A stretch of DNA of 64,000 bases from Acidobacteriota bacterium (GTDB taxonomy: Bacteria; Acidobacteriota; Terriglobia; Terriglobales; Acidobacteriaceae). The translations under genes and the position numbers were made by a program. Under the pieces are notes generated by a model, which was given only the letters and a program-made list of their open reading frames with translations, was not told the origin of the DNA and ran no database searches. Shown here one piece after another: positions 42,963 to 52,648 of this stretch. Positions within the stretch are counted from its first letter, which is position 1, and the number at the start of each line of letters is the position of its first letter. The stretch spans positions 186,001-250,000 of the forward strand of contig JABCZH010000003.1 of NCBI GenBank assembly GCA_013289795.1, given 5' to 3'.

Positions 42963-43937
42963 ATGGAGCTTCGCAAAGATCCCATCACTCGCTCCTGGGT
43001 CATCACCGGCGACGACGTCCCTGACATCGCTCCCCGACCGGAATCGTCGTGCCGTTTGTGCCCAGATTCCGCCCATGCCCCGCAACTCGTCGCCACCCTG
43101 TCAGGCGGGCAGCGAGCGGTGGTGCATCCAACCGCTCTGTATCACATTGAAGGCGAGGCGTCCCGCCGGGCCGACGGCATCTACGATCGCATGCGTCCCG
43201 TTGGCGCCCACGAGGTGTTGATCGAGAACCCGCGCCACGATGGGCATCTGTGGAACGCCAGCGACGCCGAGATTGGCCAGTTTCTGCTGCTGGCTGCGCA
43301 GCGCATTCAAGACCTGAAGCGCGACGGCCGCTTCAAGTACGTCAGCATCTACAAGGACCACGGCAGCAGCGCCGGACAGGAATTTGAACATCCTTCGTCC
43401 CAGCTTACAGCGACCACATTCGTACCGCGCCGAGTTCTCTACGAGTTGCGCGCCAGCCGCGAATACTTCACGCAAAAGGAGCGATGCGTTTTCTGCGACA
43501 TCGTTTCCCAGGAAACCAAACAGGAAGTGCGCGTGCTGGAATCTCGTGGTGATTTCATCGCGCTACTACCCTATGCGCCGCGTGTACCCTACGAAACCTG
43601 GATTCTGCCCCGCACTCACGAGGCTGCCTTCGAGCGCATGGGACTGAATCGTCCCCACATGCTGACGGACCTGGGCGCGTTGCTCCGCCGGACCTTGCAG
43701 CGTATTCGCACCATCACCGAATCGTTCCATCTGGTGCTGCACACGTCGCCGAACAGCCTGCACCGCTCGGGCAGCATGGGTTATTGGAAGACGATTGACG
43801 AGGACTATCACTGGCACATTGAGATCATGCCCATCCTCGCGGCCAAGTCGAAGTCATATACGTTTAAAGAGGTGTACTACTCGCCGCTGACCTCGGAAAC
43901 GGCAATCAAGAGATTGCGTGATGCGCGGATCGAATAA
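42963..43937 (+). CDS. galT: Galactose-1-phosphate uridylyltransferase-like protein
   Basis: A 324-residue HIT-superfamily GalT. ATG 42963 is used; a GTG six codons earlier is possible. It begins MELRKDPITRSWVITGDD, has zinc ligands CRLC (Cys 30 and 33) and CVFCDIV, the FENKGAEAGASSxHPHxQ-like region as IYKDHGSSAGQEFEHPSSQL, and the catalytic HWH at 283-285. In GalT the catalytic motif is HPH; the first HPx here reads HPS, so the exact substrate (GalT or ADP-glucose phosphorylase-like) is open. It may start the run leading to the haem genes. Confidence 0.85.
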   Translation: MELRKDPITRSWVITGDDVPDIAPRPESSCRLCPDSAHAPQLVATLSGGQRAVVHPTALYHIEGEASRRADGIYDRMRPVGAHEVLIENPRHDGHLWNASDAEIGQFLLLAAQRIQDLKRDGRFKYVSIYKDHGSSAGQEFEHPSSQLTATTFVPRRVLYELRASREYFTQKERCVFCDIVSQETKQEVRVLESRGDFIALLPYAPRVPYETWILPRTHEAAFERMGLNRPHMLTDLGALLRRTLQRIRTITESFHLVLHTSPNSLHRSGSMGYWKTIDEDYHWHIEIMPILAAKSKSYTFKEVYYSPLTSETAIKRLRDARIE

Positions 43938-44299
43938 TGACCATCCGTCGCATGAAAACTTACACCGGGGGACAAGGCTACGTTTATCAGTACTATTTCG
44001 TCGGTGATCGCCCAGCTCCGGCCAAACGCACCCAGGAAGCAGCCAGGGAATACATTTTCGATGTGACTTCTGATCGCAAGATCACCTTTGCCGTCAGCGT
44101 TTTTCTTCCCGCGAAAGCGGTCGAAACCTGGGCTGCCCGTCACCGCCGCCCGCTGACCGATGCGGAGCAGTATGGCGCCGTCAAGATGCGTCTCTTCCAA
44201 GCCTTCGATGAAGTCGAAGACCTGATGTCCCATGGGCGCCAGCTTTGGGTGGACTCCGAGATTCTGGAAAAGGCCCTGACTACACTGGGCGTGGATTGA
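43937..44299 (+). CDS. Conserved hypothetical protein after galT
   Basis: One hundred and twenty residues; its ATG overlaps the galT stop by one base (TAATG), indicating coupling. It is a soluble protein with a strand-rich first half (QGYVYQYYFVGDRPAP, YIFDVTSDRKITFAVSVFLP) and a helical second half (DAEQYGAVKMRLFQAFDEV). The pattern fits a family of uncharacterised acidobacterial proteins; no function is suggested by motifs. Confidence 0.68.
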   Translation: MTIRRMKTYTGGQGYVYQYYFVGDRPAPAKRTQEAAREYIFDVTSDRKITFAVSVFLPAKAVETWAARHRRPLTDAEQYGAVKMRLFQAFDEVEDLMSHGRQLWVDSEILEKALTTLGVD

Positions 44300-44372
44300 C
44301 CTTCACAACCACTCCAGCGGATGCCCCGGTGCTCCGGCAAAGCTATAATCCACTGGAGGATATCCGTTCCCC

Positions 44373-45185
44373 ATGCCTGCCCTTTGGCTGCGAGTCGCGC
44401 TAGGTTGCTACGCGGTCGGGTTGCTCTACGCCCTGGTGGCCCTGACCCGGACCAGCGACCTGCTGAACCGCATCGCTCTCCACGCCGCTTATTTGGGGAT
44501 GGTGTTTCATTTTGTCTCGCTGACCGAAGCTTTCTTGGTTTCCGGCTCGGCGACTCTGACCTCCGTACAGAACGCTGAATCGGTGCTGGGCTTTCTGGTG
44601 ATGGTCGTGTTCTTGCTCGTGTACATGATCTATCACACCACGTCTCCCGGCATCATCGTTTTCCCACTGGTGTTCTTGCTAACGTTCTTGTCCGCCACCA
44701 GCCAGGCTCCGTTCCTGATTACCTCTCCCGGCGTGCGTACGGGATGGCTGTTCGCACACATTGCTCTGATCTTCACCGGATACGCTGCCCTCATTCTCAG
44801 CTTCGGTGCCAGCCTCCTCTACCTGATTCAAGAACGGTCGCTGAAAGCGAAGCGGCCTGGAATTCTGTCTCGCCTTCCCGCGCTCGAAGTCATCGATGAA
44901 ATCGGCTTTCGCTCGCTGCTTCTCGGATTTCCGTTCATGACGCTGGGCCTGATTGCCGGGACCGTAGTCGCACAATCCACCTACGGACGCATCGAGCTGC
45001 TCGATCCCAAGATCCTGCTCTCGATTCTGATGTGGACTGTCTATCTGCTTCTGCTGTTCACTCGTTGGAGCGCGGGCTGGCGCGGACGCCGCGCCGCCTA
45101 CCTGGCTGCGGGCGCTTTCATTGCCGCTGTGGTCGCATGGGTCGCCAATTACTTTAGCGCCATACACAGGTTTGCCCAGTCATGA
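44373..45185 (+). CDS. CcsA/HemX-like membrane protein
   Basis: A 270-residue protein with about eight transmembrane helices of the cytochrome c assembly family (CcsA/ResC/HemX). GGAGG precedes ATG 44373. The first two helices are LLYALVALTRTSDLL and LGMVFHFVSLTEAFLV; a histidine in FAHIALIFTGYAALIL is family-like. The tryptophan-rich haem motif of full CcsA proteins (WGxxWxWD) is absent, and the next gene is hemA (4-bp overlap), so HemX, which limits HemA amounts in Bacillus, is the better guess. Confidence 0.85.
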   Translation: MPALWLRVALGCYAVGLLYALVALTRTSDLLNRIALHAAYLGMVFHFVSLTEAFLVSGSATLTSVQNAESVLGFLVMVVFLLVYMIYHTTSPGIIVFPLVFLLTFLSATSQAPFLITSPGVRTGWLFAHIALIFTGYAALILSFGASLLYLIQERSLKAKRPGILSRLPALEVIDEIGFRSLLLGFPFMTLGLIAGTVVAQSTYGRIELLDPKILLSILMWTVYLLLLFTRWSAGWRGRRAAYLAAGAFIAAVVAWVANYFSAIHRFAQS

Positions 45186-46480
45186 GCTTCCACCTCATCG
45201 GCGTCAATCATAAGAGCGCGCCGGTCGAGGTCCGCGAGCGACTCGCGATTTCCGATTCGCGTTTGCCCGACGCCCTCAAACGCTTCACCCATCATCCCGG
45301 TGTGGACGAAGGCCTCATCCTGAGCACGTGCAATCGCGTCGAGTTGCTGGCTCAAACCCGGAATGGCGGAGCCGACTTGCGCGCTTTTCTTCGGGAATAC
45401 TTTCAGCTCGACGACTCCACGCTTGATCCGCACTTGTACGAATACCGCGAGCAGGAAGCCGTCCGCCATTTGTTCCGCGTCGCTTCGAGCCTCGATTCCA
45501 TGGTGCTCGGCGAAGCTCAGATCCTGGGACAAGTGAAGGAAGCCTACGCTACCGCACGCGCCGTCGGTGCCGTCCAATCGCAGCTTGATCGGTTGCTCAC
45601 CCGTGCATTCGTAGTTGCCAAGCGGGTACGTTCAGAGACTGCGGTGGGCTCGTCAGCGGTGTCGGTGGCTTCGGTGGCCGTCGAGCTTGCTAAGAAGATT
45701 TTCGGGTCGCTCAACGGCAAGCACGTCTATCTGGTGGGCGCTGGAAAGATGAGTGAACTGGCGGCGCGTCATCTTCTGGCCCATGGCGCGGAGTCCATCT
45801 TTGTTTCCAATCGCACCTACGATCGCGCCATTCGTCTGGCTCATCAATTCAACGGCCAGGCCATCGAGTTCAGCCGCCTGCACGATACCTGCGACCGCGG
45901 CGACATTGTCATCACCTCGACCGGCTCTCCGCATGCAATCTTTCGGCGCAAGCATGGCGAGATCTTTCTGAGCCGCCGCAAGAACCGTCCTATGTTCTTC
46001 ATCGACATCGCCGTTCCGCGCGATGTCGATCCGGAAATGAACAAACTGGATGGCATCTTCGTCTACGACATTGACGACTTGCAGCAGGCCGTGGCGTCGC
46101 ACGTTGCCGACCGCCAGAAAGAAGCCGAACTCGCGGACAACATTATCAACGTCGAAGTCGAGCGCTTCCACGCCCGCCTGCAGGCGCTCGAAGTCGTTCC
46201 TACTATCGTCTCGTTGCAGGACCATTTGGAGACCATTCGTCAGGCCGAAATCGATCGCGTTCGCGGCCGCCTCGGGCCGCTTTCCCCCGAGCAGGAATTG
46301 GCTGTCGATGCGCTTACACGCGGCATCGTCAACAAGATCATGCACACCCCGATCAGCACGCTGAAGACCGCCGCTCGCGAATCGGAAGCCACGACGATCA
46401 TCGAAGTCGTACGCCGTCTGTTCAACCTGGAAAGCAAGAAAGCCGCCAAGTCTGGCGATGGCTCCGGAGGCCGCGCCTGA
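45182..46480 (+). CDS. hemA: Glutamyl-tRNA reductase
   Basis: A 432-residue HemA, which reduces glutamyl-tRNA(Glu) to glutamate-1-semialdehyde with NADPH, the first step of C5 tetrapyrrole synthesis. The N-terminal catalytic domain has [13 protein letters not shown] and the nucleophile Cys 50 in STCNRVE. The NADPH domain follows at [18 protein letters not shown], and the C-terminal helical dimerisation domain carries [18 protein letters not shown] overlap with the upstream membrane gene; the hemC start overlaps the hemA stop by one base. Confidence 0.97.
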   Translation: MSFHLIGVNHKSAPVEVRERLAISDSRLPDALKRFTHHPGVDEGLILSTCNRVELLAQTRNGGADLRAFLREYFQLDDSTLDPHLYEYREQEAVRHLFRVASSLDSMVLGEAQILGQVKEAYATARAVGAVQSQLDRLLTRAFVVAKRVRSETAVGSSAVSVASVAVELAKKIFGSLNGKHVYLVGAGKMSELAARHLLAHGAESIFVSNRTYDRAIRLAHQFNGQAIEFSRLHDTCDRGDIVITSTGSPHAIFRRKHGEIFLSRRKNRPMFFIDIAVPRDVDPEMNKLDGIFVYDIDDLQQAVASHVADRQKEAELADNIINVEVERFHARLQALEVVPTIVSLQDHLETIRQAEIDRVRGRLGPLSPEQELAVDALTRGIVNKIMHTPISTLKTAARESEATTIIEVVRRLFNLESKKAAKSGDGSGGRA

Positions 46481-47415
46481 TGGCGCGTCTGCGCATTGGT
46501 TCCCGTGGGTCGCAACTCGCGCTCTGGCAGGCCAACCACATCGCCGCGCTTCTGCGCACCCGCGGCCATGAAGTCGAGATCGAAATCATCAAGACCACCG
46601 GCGACAAGATCACCGATGTTCCCCTCGCCAAAGTCGGCACCAAGGGCATGTTCACCAAAGAAATTGAAGAAGCGCTGGCCGCTGGACGCGTAGATCTTGC
46701 CGTACACAGCCTAAAAGATTTGCCGACCGAGATTTCTTTAGGGTTTGAGATTGCTGCTGTGACGCCGCGAGATGACCCCCGCGACGTGTTTTGCTCGCGC
46801 AAGTGCGCGAGCATCGAAGTCCTGCCGAAATCCGCGCGCGTCGGAACCAGCAGTTTGCGGCGGCAGGCGCAATTGAAAGCTCTTCGCCCTGATCTGGATG
46901 TTCATCCCCTGCGAGGCAACGTCGACACCCGTCTGGCCAAGCTTGAGGCAGGTGAATACGACGCTGTTATTCTCGCAGCTGCCGGACTCAATCGCTTGGG
47001 CAAGACCGAGTTGATCAAACAATTCATATCCGCGGACGTTATGTGCCCAGCCGCGGGTCAGGGCGCGCTGGCGGTCGAAGTGCGTGCTGGAGACGTGGAT
47101 ACCTTGGAACGGCTCAGGTTCCTCGATGACCCTGATGCCCGCGCTACCACCATCTGCGAGCGCGCCCTGTTGGGCCGACTGGGTGGAGGTTGCCAGGTCC
47201 CCATCGGCGCCTTGGCGGAAGCACGAGGCGGTCGATTGCACCTTCAAGCGGTCGTCGCGAGCCCCGACGGTTCACAAGTTCTACGCGAATCAGCCGACGG
47301 TGAAAGCTCGGTACAACTCGGCGAATCTGTTGGAGACGCATTGCTCCGCCGCGGGGGCAAAGCAATCCTGGAAGCGGTCTACGGACAGGAAATGGCTCTG
47401 CCCCAGCCGCCATAG
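46480..47415 (+). CDS. hemC: Hydroxymethylbilane synthase (porphobilinogen deaminase)
   Basis: A 311-residue HemC that joins four porphobilinogens into hydroxymethylbilane. It begins [19 protein letters not shown], includes VHSLKDLP (75-82) with the catalytic Asp, [13 protein letters not shown] and [11 protein letters not shown]. The dipyrromethane cofactor is bound by Cys 238 in [11 protein letters not shown]. Starts within the hemA stop codon. Confidence 0.97.
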   Translation: MARLRIGSRGSQLALWQANHIAALLRTRGHEVEIEIIKTTGDKITDVPLAKVGTKGMFTKEIEEALAAGRVDLAVHSLKDLPTEISLGFEIAAVTPRDDPRDVFCSRKCASIEVLPKSARVGTSSLRRQAQLKALRPDLDVHPLRGNVDTRLAKLEAGEYDAVILAAAGLNRLGKTELIKQFISADVMCPAAGQGALAVEVRAGDVDTLERLRFLDDPDARATTICERALLGRLGGGCQVPIGALAEARGGRLHLQAVVASPDGSQVLRESADGESSVQLGESVGDALLRRGGKAILEAVYGQEMALPQPP

Positions 47416-47488
47416 CTTTTCTCCGCGAACTCAGCGGCAGTTCTCTGCGCTCTCTGCGTTTTAAGATTGTTCTCTGGGAGAAAAAAGC

Positions 47489-48289
47489 CTGGCTCACAAT
47501 CGGCCACTTCACGGACTTCGTATTCTCGTCGGACGCGCCCGCCATCAGGCGAGCGCCCTTTCTTCCGGCTTGCGCAAACTCGGAGCGGAGATCACGGAGA
47601 TCCCCTTTATCGAAATTCGCCCGCCACGATCCTTCAAGCCGCTGGACTCTGCGTTGAAGAATCTCGACGCCTACGACTGGCTCATTCTGACCAGCGTGAA
47701 CGGAGTCGAGGCTCTTTGGGATCGGATCGAGAAGAAGCACCTCACAAGGAAGCACTTAGAGCAGCTGAAACTTGCCGCCATCGGCCCGGCTACTATGAAG
47801 GCGATTGAGGCTCATGGGTTGAAGGTTAACGTCGTTCCGAGGCAGTACGTTGCAGAAGCGGTCGTAAGGAGCCTGCAAAAGCGCGTAGCAGGGAAGCGTG
47901 TACTACTGGTCCGCGCCAGAGTAGCCCGCGACGTCATTCCTCGCGAACTCCGCAAGCTCGGCGCGCACGTCGATGTCGTCGAAGCCTATGAGACCGTGAT
48001 CCCACGGTCTTCTCGTGTCCGTCTGCTTGCGGTTCTAGGAAACTCGAAGGGTCGCCCGCAGGTGATCACGTTCACCAGTTCATCGACGGTGCGAAACTTT
48101 GTGACGCTTCTGGGAAAAAACGTATGGCGCAGGCGCCCTCGCCCGCTGGTTGCCGCCATCGGTCCGGTGACTTCAGCCACTCTCCGCGAGCTCGGCCTGC
48201 CCGTTGACATCGAAGCCAGGAGATACACCATCCCCGGCCTGATCCGCGCGATCGTAGAGACACAGCTTGCTGCGTCTGCTACTCCTTAA
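47489..48289 (+). CDS. hemD: Uroporphyrinogen-III synthase, apparent CTG start
   Basis: HemD closes hydroxymethylbilane to uroporphyrinogen III. The usual first strand (HGLRILVGRARHQASALSSG) lies before the first ordinary start codon (TTG 47570), so the gene must begin upstream. Between the in-frame stop at 47462 and that strand there is no ATG, GTG or TTG; the only well-placed candidate is CTG 47489 with GGGAG 8 nt before it, giving M-A-H-N-R-P and 266 residues. Later segments include LILTSVNGVEALW, AIGPATMKAIEAHG and ITFTSSSTVRNFV. A sequencing error in the start codon is the alternative. It overlaps the S9 peptidase tail-to-tail by 11 bp. Confidence 0.88.
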   Translation: MAHNRPLHGLRILVGRARHQASALSSGLRKLGAEITEIPFIEIRPPRSFKPLDSALKNLDAYDWLILTSVNGVEALWDRIEKKHLTRKHLEQLKLAAIGPATMKAIEAHGLKVNVVPRQYVAEAVVRSLQKRVAGKRVLLVRARVARDVIPRELRKLGAHVDVVEAYETVIPRSSRVRLLAVLGNSKGRPQVITFTSSSTVRNFVTLLGKNVWRRRPRPLVAAIGPVTSATLRELGLPVDIEARRYTIPGLIRAIVETQLAASATP

Positions 48290-50267
48290 TCGTGCATCCG
48301 CAATCCGCTGGCGGCACATGCGCCTTCAAGAAATCCGACACCCGCTTGTAGGCATCAATCTGGTTCTCCACCTTCGCGAACCCGTGGCCTTCATTCTCGT
48401 AGACTTTCAATTCCACCGTCCCGCCGCGTTTCTTCACTGCTTCCACCACCTGCTGTGATTCTTCTTTTGGGCACCGCGGATCGTTACCACCCGCCAGTAA
48501 AAGCAACGGTGCTCTGATCTGGTCGACAAAAAAAATTGGCGAGCGGTCGTGGAACAAGTCTTTGTTCTTCTCCAGGTCGCCCATAGTCGCCAAATCCGAC
48601 TGTTGCAGCACCGGATCTTCGTTCCGAATCTCCGTGAACCAGTTGACGAAGGGCACAATAGGCACCCCTGCCGCCCACACCTCAGGAGCCTTGGTTACTC
48701 CCATCATGGTCAGGTAGCCACCGTAGCTCCCCCCCGCGAGTGCAATCTTCTTGGGATCGAGATAACCCGTCTGCTTGATGAAGTCCACCGCCGCCAGCAC
48801 GTCTTGCAAATCGCCGCCGCCCATATCGAACAAGTTTGCCTGCTGGAACTCTTTGCCATAACCGGTCGATCCACGATAGTTGGGCGCAATCACCATGTAT
48901 CCCTGATTGACCAAGTGCTGAATGAACCGGTTAAACGAGTTCACCGTCTGCGAAGTCGGTCCGCCGTGTACATAGACCAAGGCCGCGTTATGGCCGTTGC
49001 GCACCATGTTGTAAGGCACGTAAACAAACGCAGAAATCGTCCACTTGCCGTCGCGGCTGGGGAAGTGCACGAGGAATGGCTCGACCATGTCTTCCGCACG
49101 CACACCTGCAACCAGCGAGTGCGTAATCTGCTGCGACTTGCCGGTCGCCAGGCCATAGGTCCACAAATCACCCGGCGCGTTCGCCCCATTATGGTTGTAA
49201 AGCAGGCGCGACCCGTCGTGGCTGAAAACCGACTGCGCTCCAACGGGATAGTTCACGCCTTTCGGCAGCGGCAAGGCCGTGGTCGTGCCCGCAGTTAGAT
49301 CGTGCAAATAGATTTCTGTGTTCCCATCAACGTTCGCAGTCCATGTCACGGACTTGCCATCAGGCGAGAAATTCCCGCCGCTGATCTCCCACTTGTCTTT
49401 GGTAAGCCAGGTGATTTTCTTGCTGGCGATGTCGAGCAACCCAACATTTTCGTAGCCATTGGCAGCGTTCGACGTGACCAGCAACTTCTTGCCATCAGGA
49501 GAAACGTCCTCTGCCTCATAAAGCTGCTCGCGCTCGTGAGGCGTCAGCAAAGCGCTTTCCCCGGTGTCGACGTCTGCAATGAAAATGTTGGAATCCGTGC
49601 CCTTGGCCTGCGACTGGGTGTAGACAATCGACTTGCCATCATGCGACCAGATGGGATTGTCATTGATCTTGTCCACTGCGGTCCCAGCCGTTGCGTGCTT
49701 CACCGACCGCATCAGTTTGTCAAAGACATCAATCTCATAAACCGAGGAAGTCTTCGGTTTCACCGTGTACGCTAAATATCGCCCATCCAGCGACCAGCGC
49801 GGATTCTCTTCGGAAATTTCGCGAGTATGCGTCAGGTTAACGACTTGCCCCGTCTTCGGTGACACCATGAACACATCCCACTGTTCATCGCCGTCGTAGT
49901 CTGATATGTAGGCGATCCACTTTCCGTCCGGCGACCAGGTGGGGCTGGTCTGCCGTTGGTCGCTCACCGTGAGCTGCGTCGGCCAGCCGCCATCCGCTGC
50001 CACCAGCCACAAATTATTCCGGCCGCTGATGTTTGCCACAAAAACCAACTGCTTACCATCCGGCGACCACGATGCCGCCCCGATCTGCCGCGTCATATAC
50101 AGCTTCTCGATCGCCAGGCTTTGCTGAAACTGCTCCACGTTGGCGTTCGGTTTGCTGGTGATCTGTTTGGGATCAGTGATGGCCTGCGGGACAGGCAGGG
50201 TCTGGGCGGCAGCAACGCTACTTATGAATACGACAACAGCAAAGAAACGAAGGCTGGGAATACGCAT
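48279..50267 (-). CDS. S9 family prolyl oligopeptidase-type serine peptidase, exported
   Basis: A 662-residue exported peptidase (acylaminoacyl-peptidase/DPP-like). ATG 50267 opens a signal peptide (MRIPSLRFFAVVVFISSVAA); an ATG seven codons earlier is possible. The first 400 residues are a WD40/TolB-like propeller (repeated SPDGK..., such as WSPDGKWIAYISDY). The alpha/beta-hydrolase domain carries the triad Ser 514 in GGSYGGY, Asp 596 in NDPRCP and His 628 in NEGHGF. It probably degrades short peptides in the periplasm. Confidence 0.94.
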   Translation of the reverse strand: MRIPSLRFFAVVVFISSVAAAQTLPVPQAITDPKQITSKPNANVEQFQQSLAIEKLYMTRQIGAASWSPDGKQLVFVANISGRNNLWLVAADGGWPTQLTVSDQRQTSPTWSPDGKWIAYISDYDGDEQWDVFMVSPKTGQVVNLTHTREISEENPRWSLDGRYLAYTVKPKTSSVYEIDVFDKLMRSVKHATAGTAVDKINDNPIWSHDGKSIVYTQSQAKGTDSNIFIADVDTGESALLTPHEREQLYEAEDVSPDGKKLLVTSNAANGYENVGLLDIASKKITWLTKDKWEISGGNFSPDGKSVTWTANVDGNTEIYLHDLTAGTTTALPLPKGVNYPVGAQSVFSHDGSRLLYNHNGANAPGDLWTYGLATGKSQQITHSLVAGVRAEDMVEPFLVHFPSRDGKWTISAFVYVPYNMVRNGHNAALVYVHGGPTSQTVNSFNRFIQHLVNQGYMVIAPNYRGSTGYGKEFQQANLFDMGGGDLQDVLAAVDFIKQTGYLDPKKIALAGGSYGGYLTMMGVTKAPEVWAAGVPIVPFVNWFTEIRNEDPVLQQSDLATMGDLEKNKDLFHDRSPIFFVDQIRAPLLLLAGGNDPRCPKEESQQVVEAVKKRGGTVELKVYENEGHGFAKVENQIDAYKRVSDFLKAHVPPADCGCTIKE

Positions 50268-50291
50268 ATGGTGGGAAGAGTCTACCATTCA

Positions 50292-51122
50292 CTACTTCGC
50301 GTTCTTATGGGTCTCGACCGTGCTCCAGGTCTTGTCGCCCGCATGGCAGAGGTTCTCGAGTGGACACTCCACACACTTCGGCCGCCGCGCAATACACAGC
50401 TTGCGTCCATGCCAGATGATCTGGTGCGCGAACAGGATCCACTTTTCCCGGGGAATCACCTTCATCAGATCCTGCTCGATCTTGGGCGCATCGGTATTCT
50501 TGGTTAGCTCCAGCCGGCGGGAGATTCTGGTAACGTGGGTATCCACTACTACTCCATTGGCCTTCCCAAACCAGCTTCCCAACACAACGTTGGCCGTCTT
50601 ACGTGCCACGCCGGGCAGGGTCAGCAGTTGGTTCATGTCCTCGGGTACGTCGCCGCCAAAATCGGCAACAATCTTCTTCGCCGCTCCCACCACCGACTTC
50701 GATTTATTTCGGAAAAATCCCGTGGCGTGAACATCCGGCTCCAGTTGCTCGGGAGTGAGTGCGGCAAAATCCTGTACCGTGGGGTATTTTCGAAACAGCT
50801 CCGGCGTGACCCGATTCACCGTCGCATCGGTCGATTGCGCCGACAGAATGGTTGCCACCAGCAGCTCCCATGCGCTCCTGTGAGTCAGCGCGCAGGTAAC
50901 ATTCGGATAAAGCTGGTCCAGCCGCTTGAGGATCTCCGACACGCGCTCGGGAGCGAGCGGATTGTATTTTGATCGTGTGGGGACGGATGACCCCGACCGC
51001 ACTGCCGGGGATGAAGTGGACGCTTTCCGGGGAGTCCTGACCGGGCGTGCAACTCTCGCTCCTTCGTGTCGCCCACTCTTTGCTGGTCGTCTCGGCACAA
51101 CACCGCGTGGCATCGAATTCAT
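50292..51122 (-). CDS. nth: Endonuclease III with basic N-terminal extension
   Basis: A DNA glycosylase/AP lyase for oxidised pyrimidines. The core shows the helix-hairpin-helix LPGVARKTANVVL with the catalytic Lys, VVDTHVTRIS with the catalytic Asp, and the 4Fe-4S ligands C-x6-C-x2-C-x5-C (CIARRPKCVECPLENLC). About 50 basic, low-complexity residues precede the core (RRPAKSGRHEGARVARPVRT), longer than E. coli Nth. The start may be ATG 51122 or 51113; AGGAG abuts the former and suits the latter better. Adjacent to the S9 gene on the same strand. Confidence 0.94.
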   Translation of the reverse strand: MNSMPRGVVPRRPAKSGRHEGARVARPVRTPRKASTSSPAVRSGSSVPTRSKYNPLAPERVSEILKRLDQLYPNVTCALTHRSAWELLVATILSAQSTDATVNRVTPELFRKYPTVQDFAALTPEQLEPDVHATGFFRNKSKSVVGAAKKIVADFGGDVPEDMNQLLTLPGVARKTANVVLGSWFGKANGVVVDTHVTRISRRLELTKNTDAPKIEQDLMKVIPREKWILFAHQIIWHGRKLCIARRPKCVECPLENLCHAGDKTWSTVETHKNAK

Positions 51123-51245
51123 TCTCCTGAAAACGACACTAAATGTTAGCAGAACGAAACTTGCGCCATGGCATTTCGGTAATTTGACGCGGACGCGCCG
51201 CCTAGGTAGTCTGAGTTTGATCCAACACAATCAAGGAAGGCTCTC

Positions 51246-51470
51246 GTGGCGGTGAAGTCCATTAAACTCGGCCAGGTCTGGCGCAAGGACGACGACGGGA
51301 AAGACTACCTCGTCACCAAGGTCTACAGCGAAGTGTTCGCTCAATACGCGGTGTTGCGCCCCGCCGAGGTCACAGCGCCCGACGCCAGCACCACGCGGGT
51401 GAAGGTCGCCAAGAGTGCCGACGGCGCCTCGTTGCCCGGCTTCACTTTTACCCAGGAAGGCTCGTTCTAG
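51246..51470 (+). CDS. Small conserved hypothetical protein
   Basis: Seventy-four residues from GTG 51246 with AGGAAGG about 5 nt upstream. It looks like a small beta-barrel (SIKLGQVWRKDDDGKDYLVT, VFAQYAVLRPAE). The GQVWRK-DYLVTKVYSE pattern is of a type I associate with acidobacteria; no function is known. The DedA gene follows 50 bp later. Confidence 0.7.
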   Translation: MAVKSIKLGQVWRKDDDGKDYLVTKVYSEVFAQYAVLRPAEVTAPDASTTRVKVAKSADGASLPGFTFTQEGSF

Positions 51471-51520
51471 CTCGAATGGAGGACGGTCGTCCTCGCCCGT
51501 CGATGACATTCTGATTCCGC

Positions 51521-52147
51521 ATGACTGAAACAATCCTCGGCATCCTGTTCCTGTTCATCAAGTCGGTAATTGCTGCCACCAGCTATGGCGGCGTCGCCCT
51601 GCTCATGGCCATCGAATCCGCCTGCATTCCGCTGCCTTCGGAATTAATCATGCCCTTCGCCGGCTACCTGGTTTACGAAGGAACATTGAAGCTGTTATGG
51701 GTGGCTACGGCGGGCGCCATCGGCTGCAATCTCGGTTCGCTGGTTGCGTATGAGATTGGCTGCTACGGAGGCCGTCCGCTGGTGGAAAAATACGGCCGAT
51801 GGGTTCTGCTCAGCCGCCGCGAACTGGACTGGGCCGACCGTTTCTTCGCGCGCTGGGGATATCTCGCGGTGTTCATCGCCCGCTTGCTCCCGGTAGTCCG
51901 GACCTTTATTGCTTTACCCGCCGGAATTGCTCGCATGCCCCGCGGACGCTTCCACATTTACACCTTTATCGGTTCCTGGATATGGTGCCTCGCGTTGGCA
52001 TGGTTCGGAATGAAGCTGGGAGAGAACTGGCGCGAGTTAGGCAAGTACTTTCACCAGTTCGATGCCGTCATTGGAGTCGTTCTTGTCGTGGGCGTGGTTT
52101 GGTTTGCGTGGTCGCATTGGCAGAACAGGATCGGTGCAACGGAGTAA
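51521..52147 (+). CDS. DedA family membrane protein
   Basis: A 208-residue DedA/SNARE-associated protein, a family thought to flip or carry undecaprenyl or other lipids. It has the conserved IESACIPLPSELIMPFAGYL near the start, the loop GCNLGSLVAYEIG, and the charged FFARWGYLAVFIARLLPVVR with the essential Arg, then LPAGIARMPRGRFHIYTFIG. Four to five membrane helices are predicted by eye. Confidence 0.93.
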   Translation: MTETILGILFLFIKSVIAATSYGGVALLMAIESACIPLPSELIMPFAGYLVYEGTLKLLWVATAGAIGCNLGSLVAYEIGCYGGRPLVEKYGRWVLLSRRELDWADRFFARWGYLAVFIARLLPVVRTFIALPAGIARMPRGRFHIYTFIGSWIWCLALAWFGMKLGENWRELGKYFHQFDAVIGVVLVVGVVWFAWSHWQNRIGATE

Positions 52148-52150
52148 CAT

Positions 52151-52584
52151 TTGGTTGTTGGTCGTCGGCAACGACAGGTTATGGCACGCCAGCCTCGAGA
52201 TCGTCTCTTCGAAAGCTGCCAGGAAGCGGCGAGGCACATGGTTGAACTCGTCGCGTCCGAGGGGGCGCGAGTTGGCACAACGCTTGGCAATGAGGAAAAA
52301 GCAATTCTCCTTGCCCGCCCATCGAGGCGGTGCCCGAGGAGCTGGTTTGGAAATCGAGGAAACTGATCGAACAGCTACTCCGAAGAGAAAAAGAGGCGGG
52401 GGATCGAAAGGATGCTAGAAGCTTCGGAAACTCCTTTGACTGGTCCGATGGAGCGAATGCGAATATTCTCGTATTGACACTGGATGTCCTGACGGACACT
52501 CCACTTCTAGCCCCCAAGCTGCACGGCGGGAAACTAGTTAAAGACCGAGTACAGCTTGTAGGTTGTGACCTCATAGGTTGCTGA
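52151..52584 (+). pseudogene. Possible frameshifted ORF
   Basis: Two open stretches in different frames read like parts of one soluble protein. The first (52151-52366 frame) includes RLFESCQEAARHMVELVASE and KAILLARP. The second begins IEAVPEELVWKSRKLIEQLL in another frame from about 52320 and runs to a stop at 52584. Adding one base near 52320 would join them. Neither has a good ribosome site, so this may be a decayed gene. Otherwise the 500-bp stretch between the DedA gene and 52649 shows nothing recognisable. Confidence 0.3.
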
Positions 52585-52648
52585 TGTTTCTTGCGGTCAT
52601 CATCGCTGGCTATGCTTTCCATTGGAAGTAAGGATCGGGGAGGATAAC

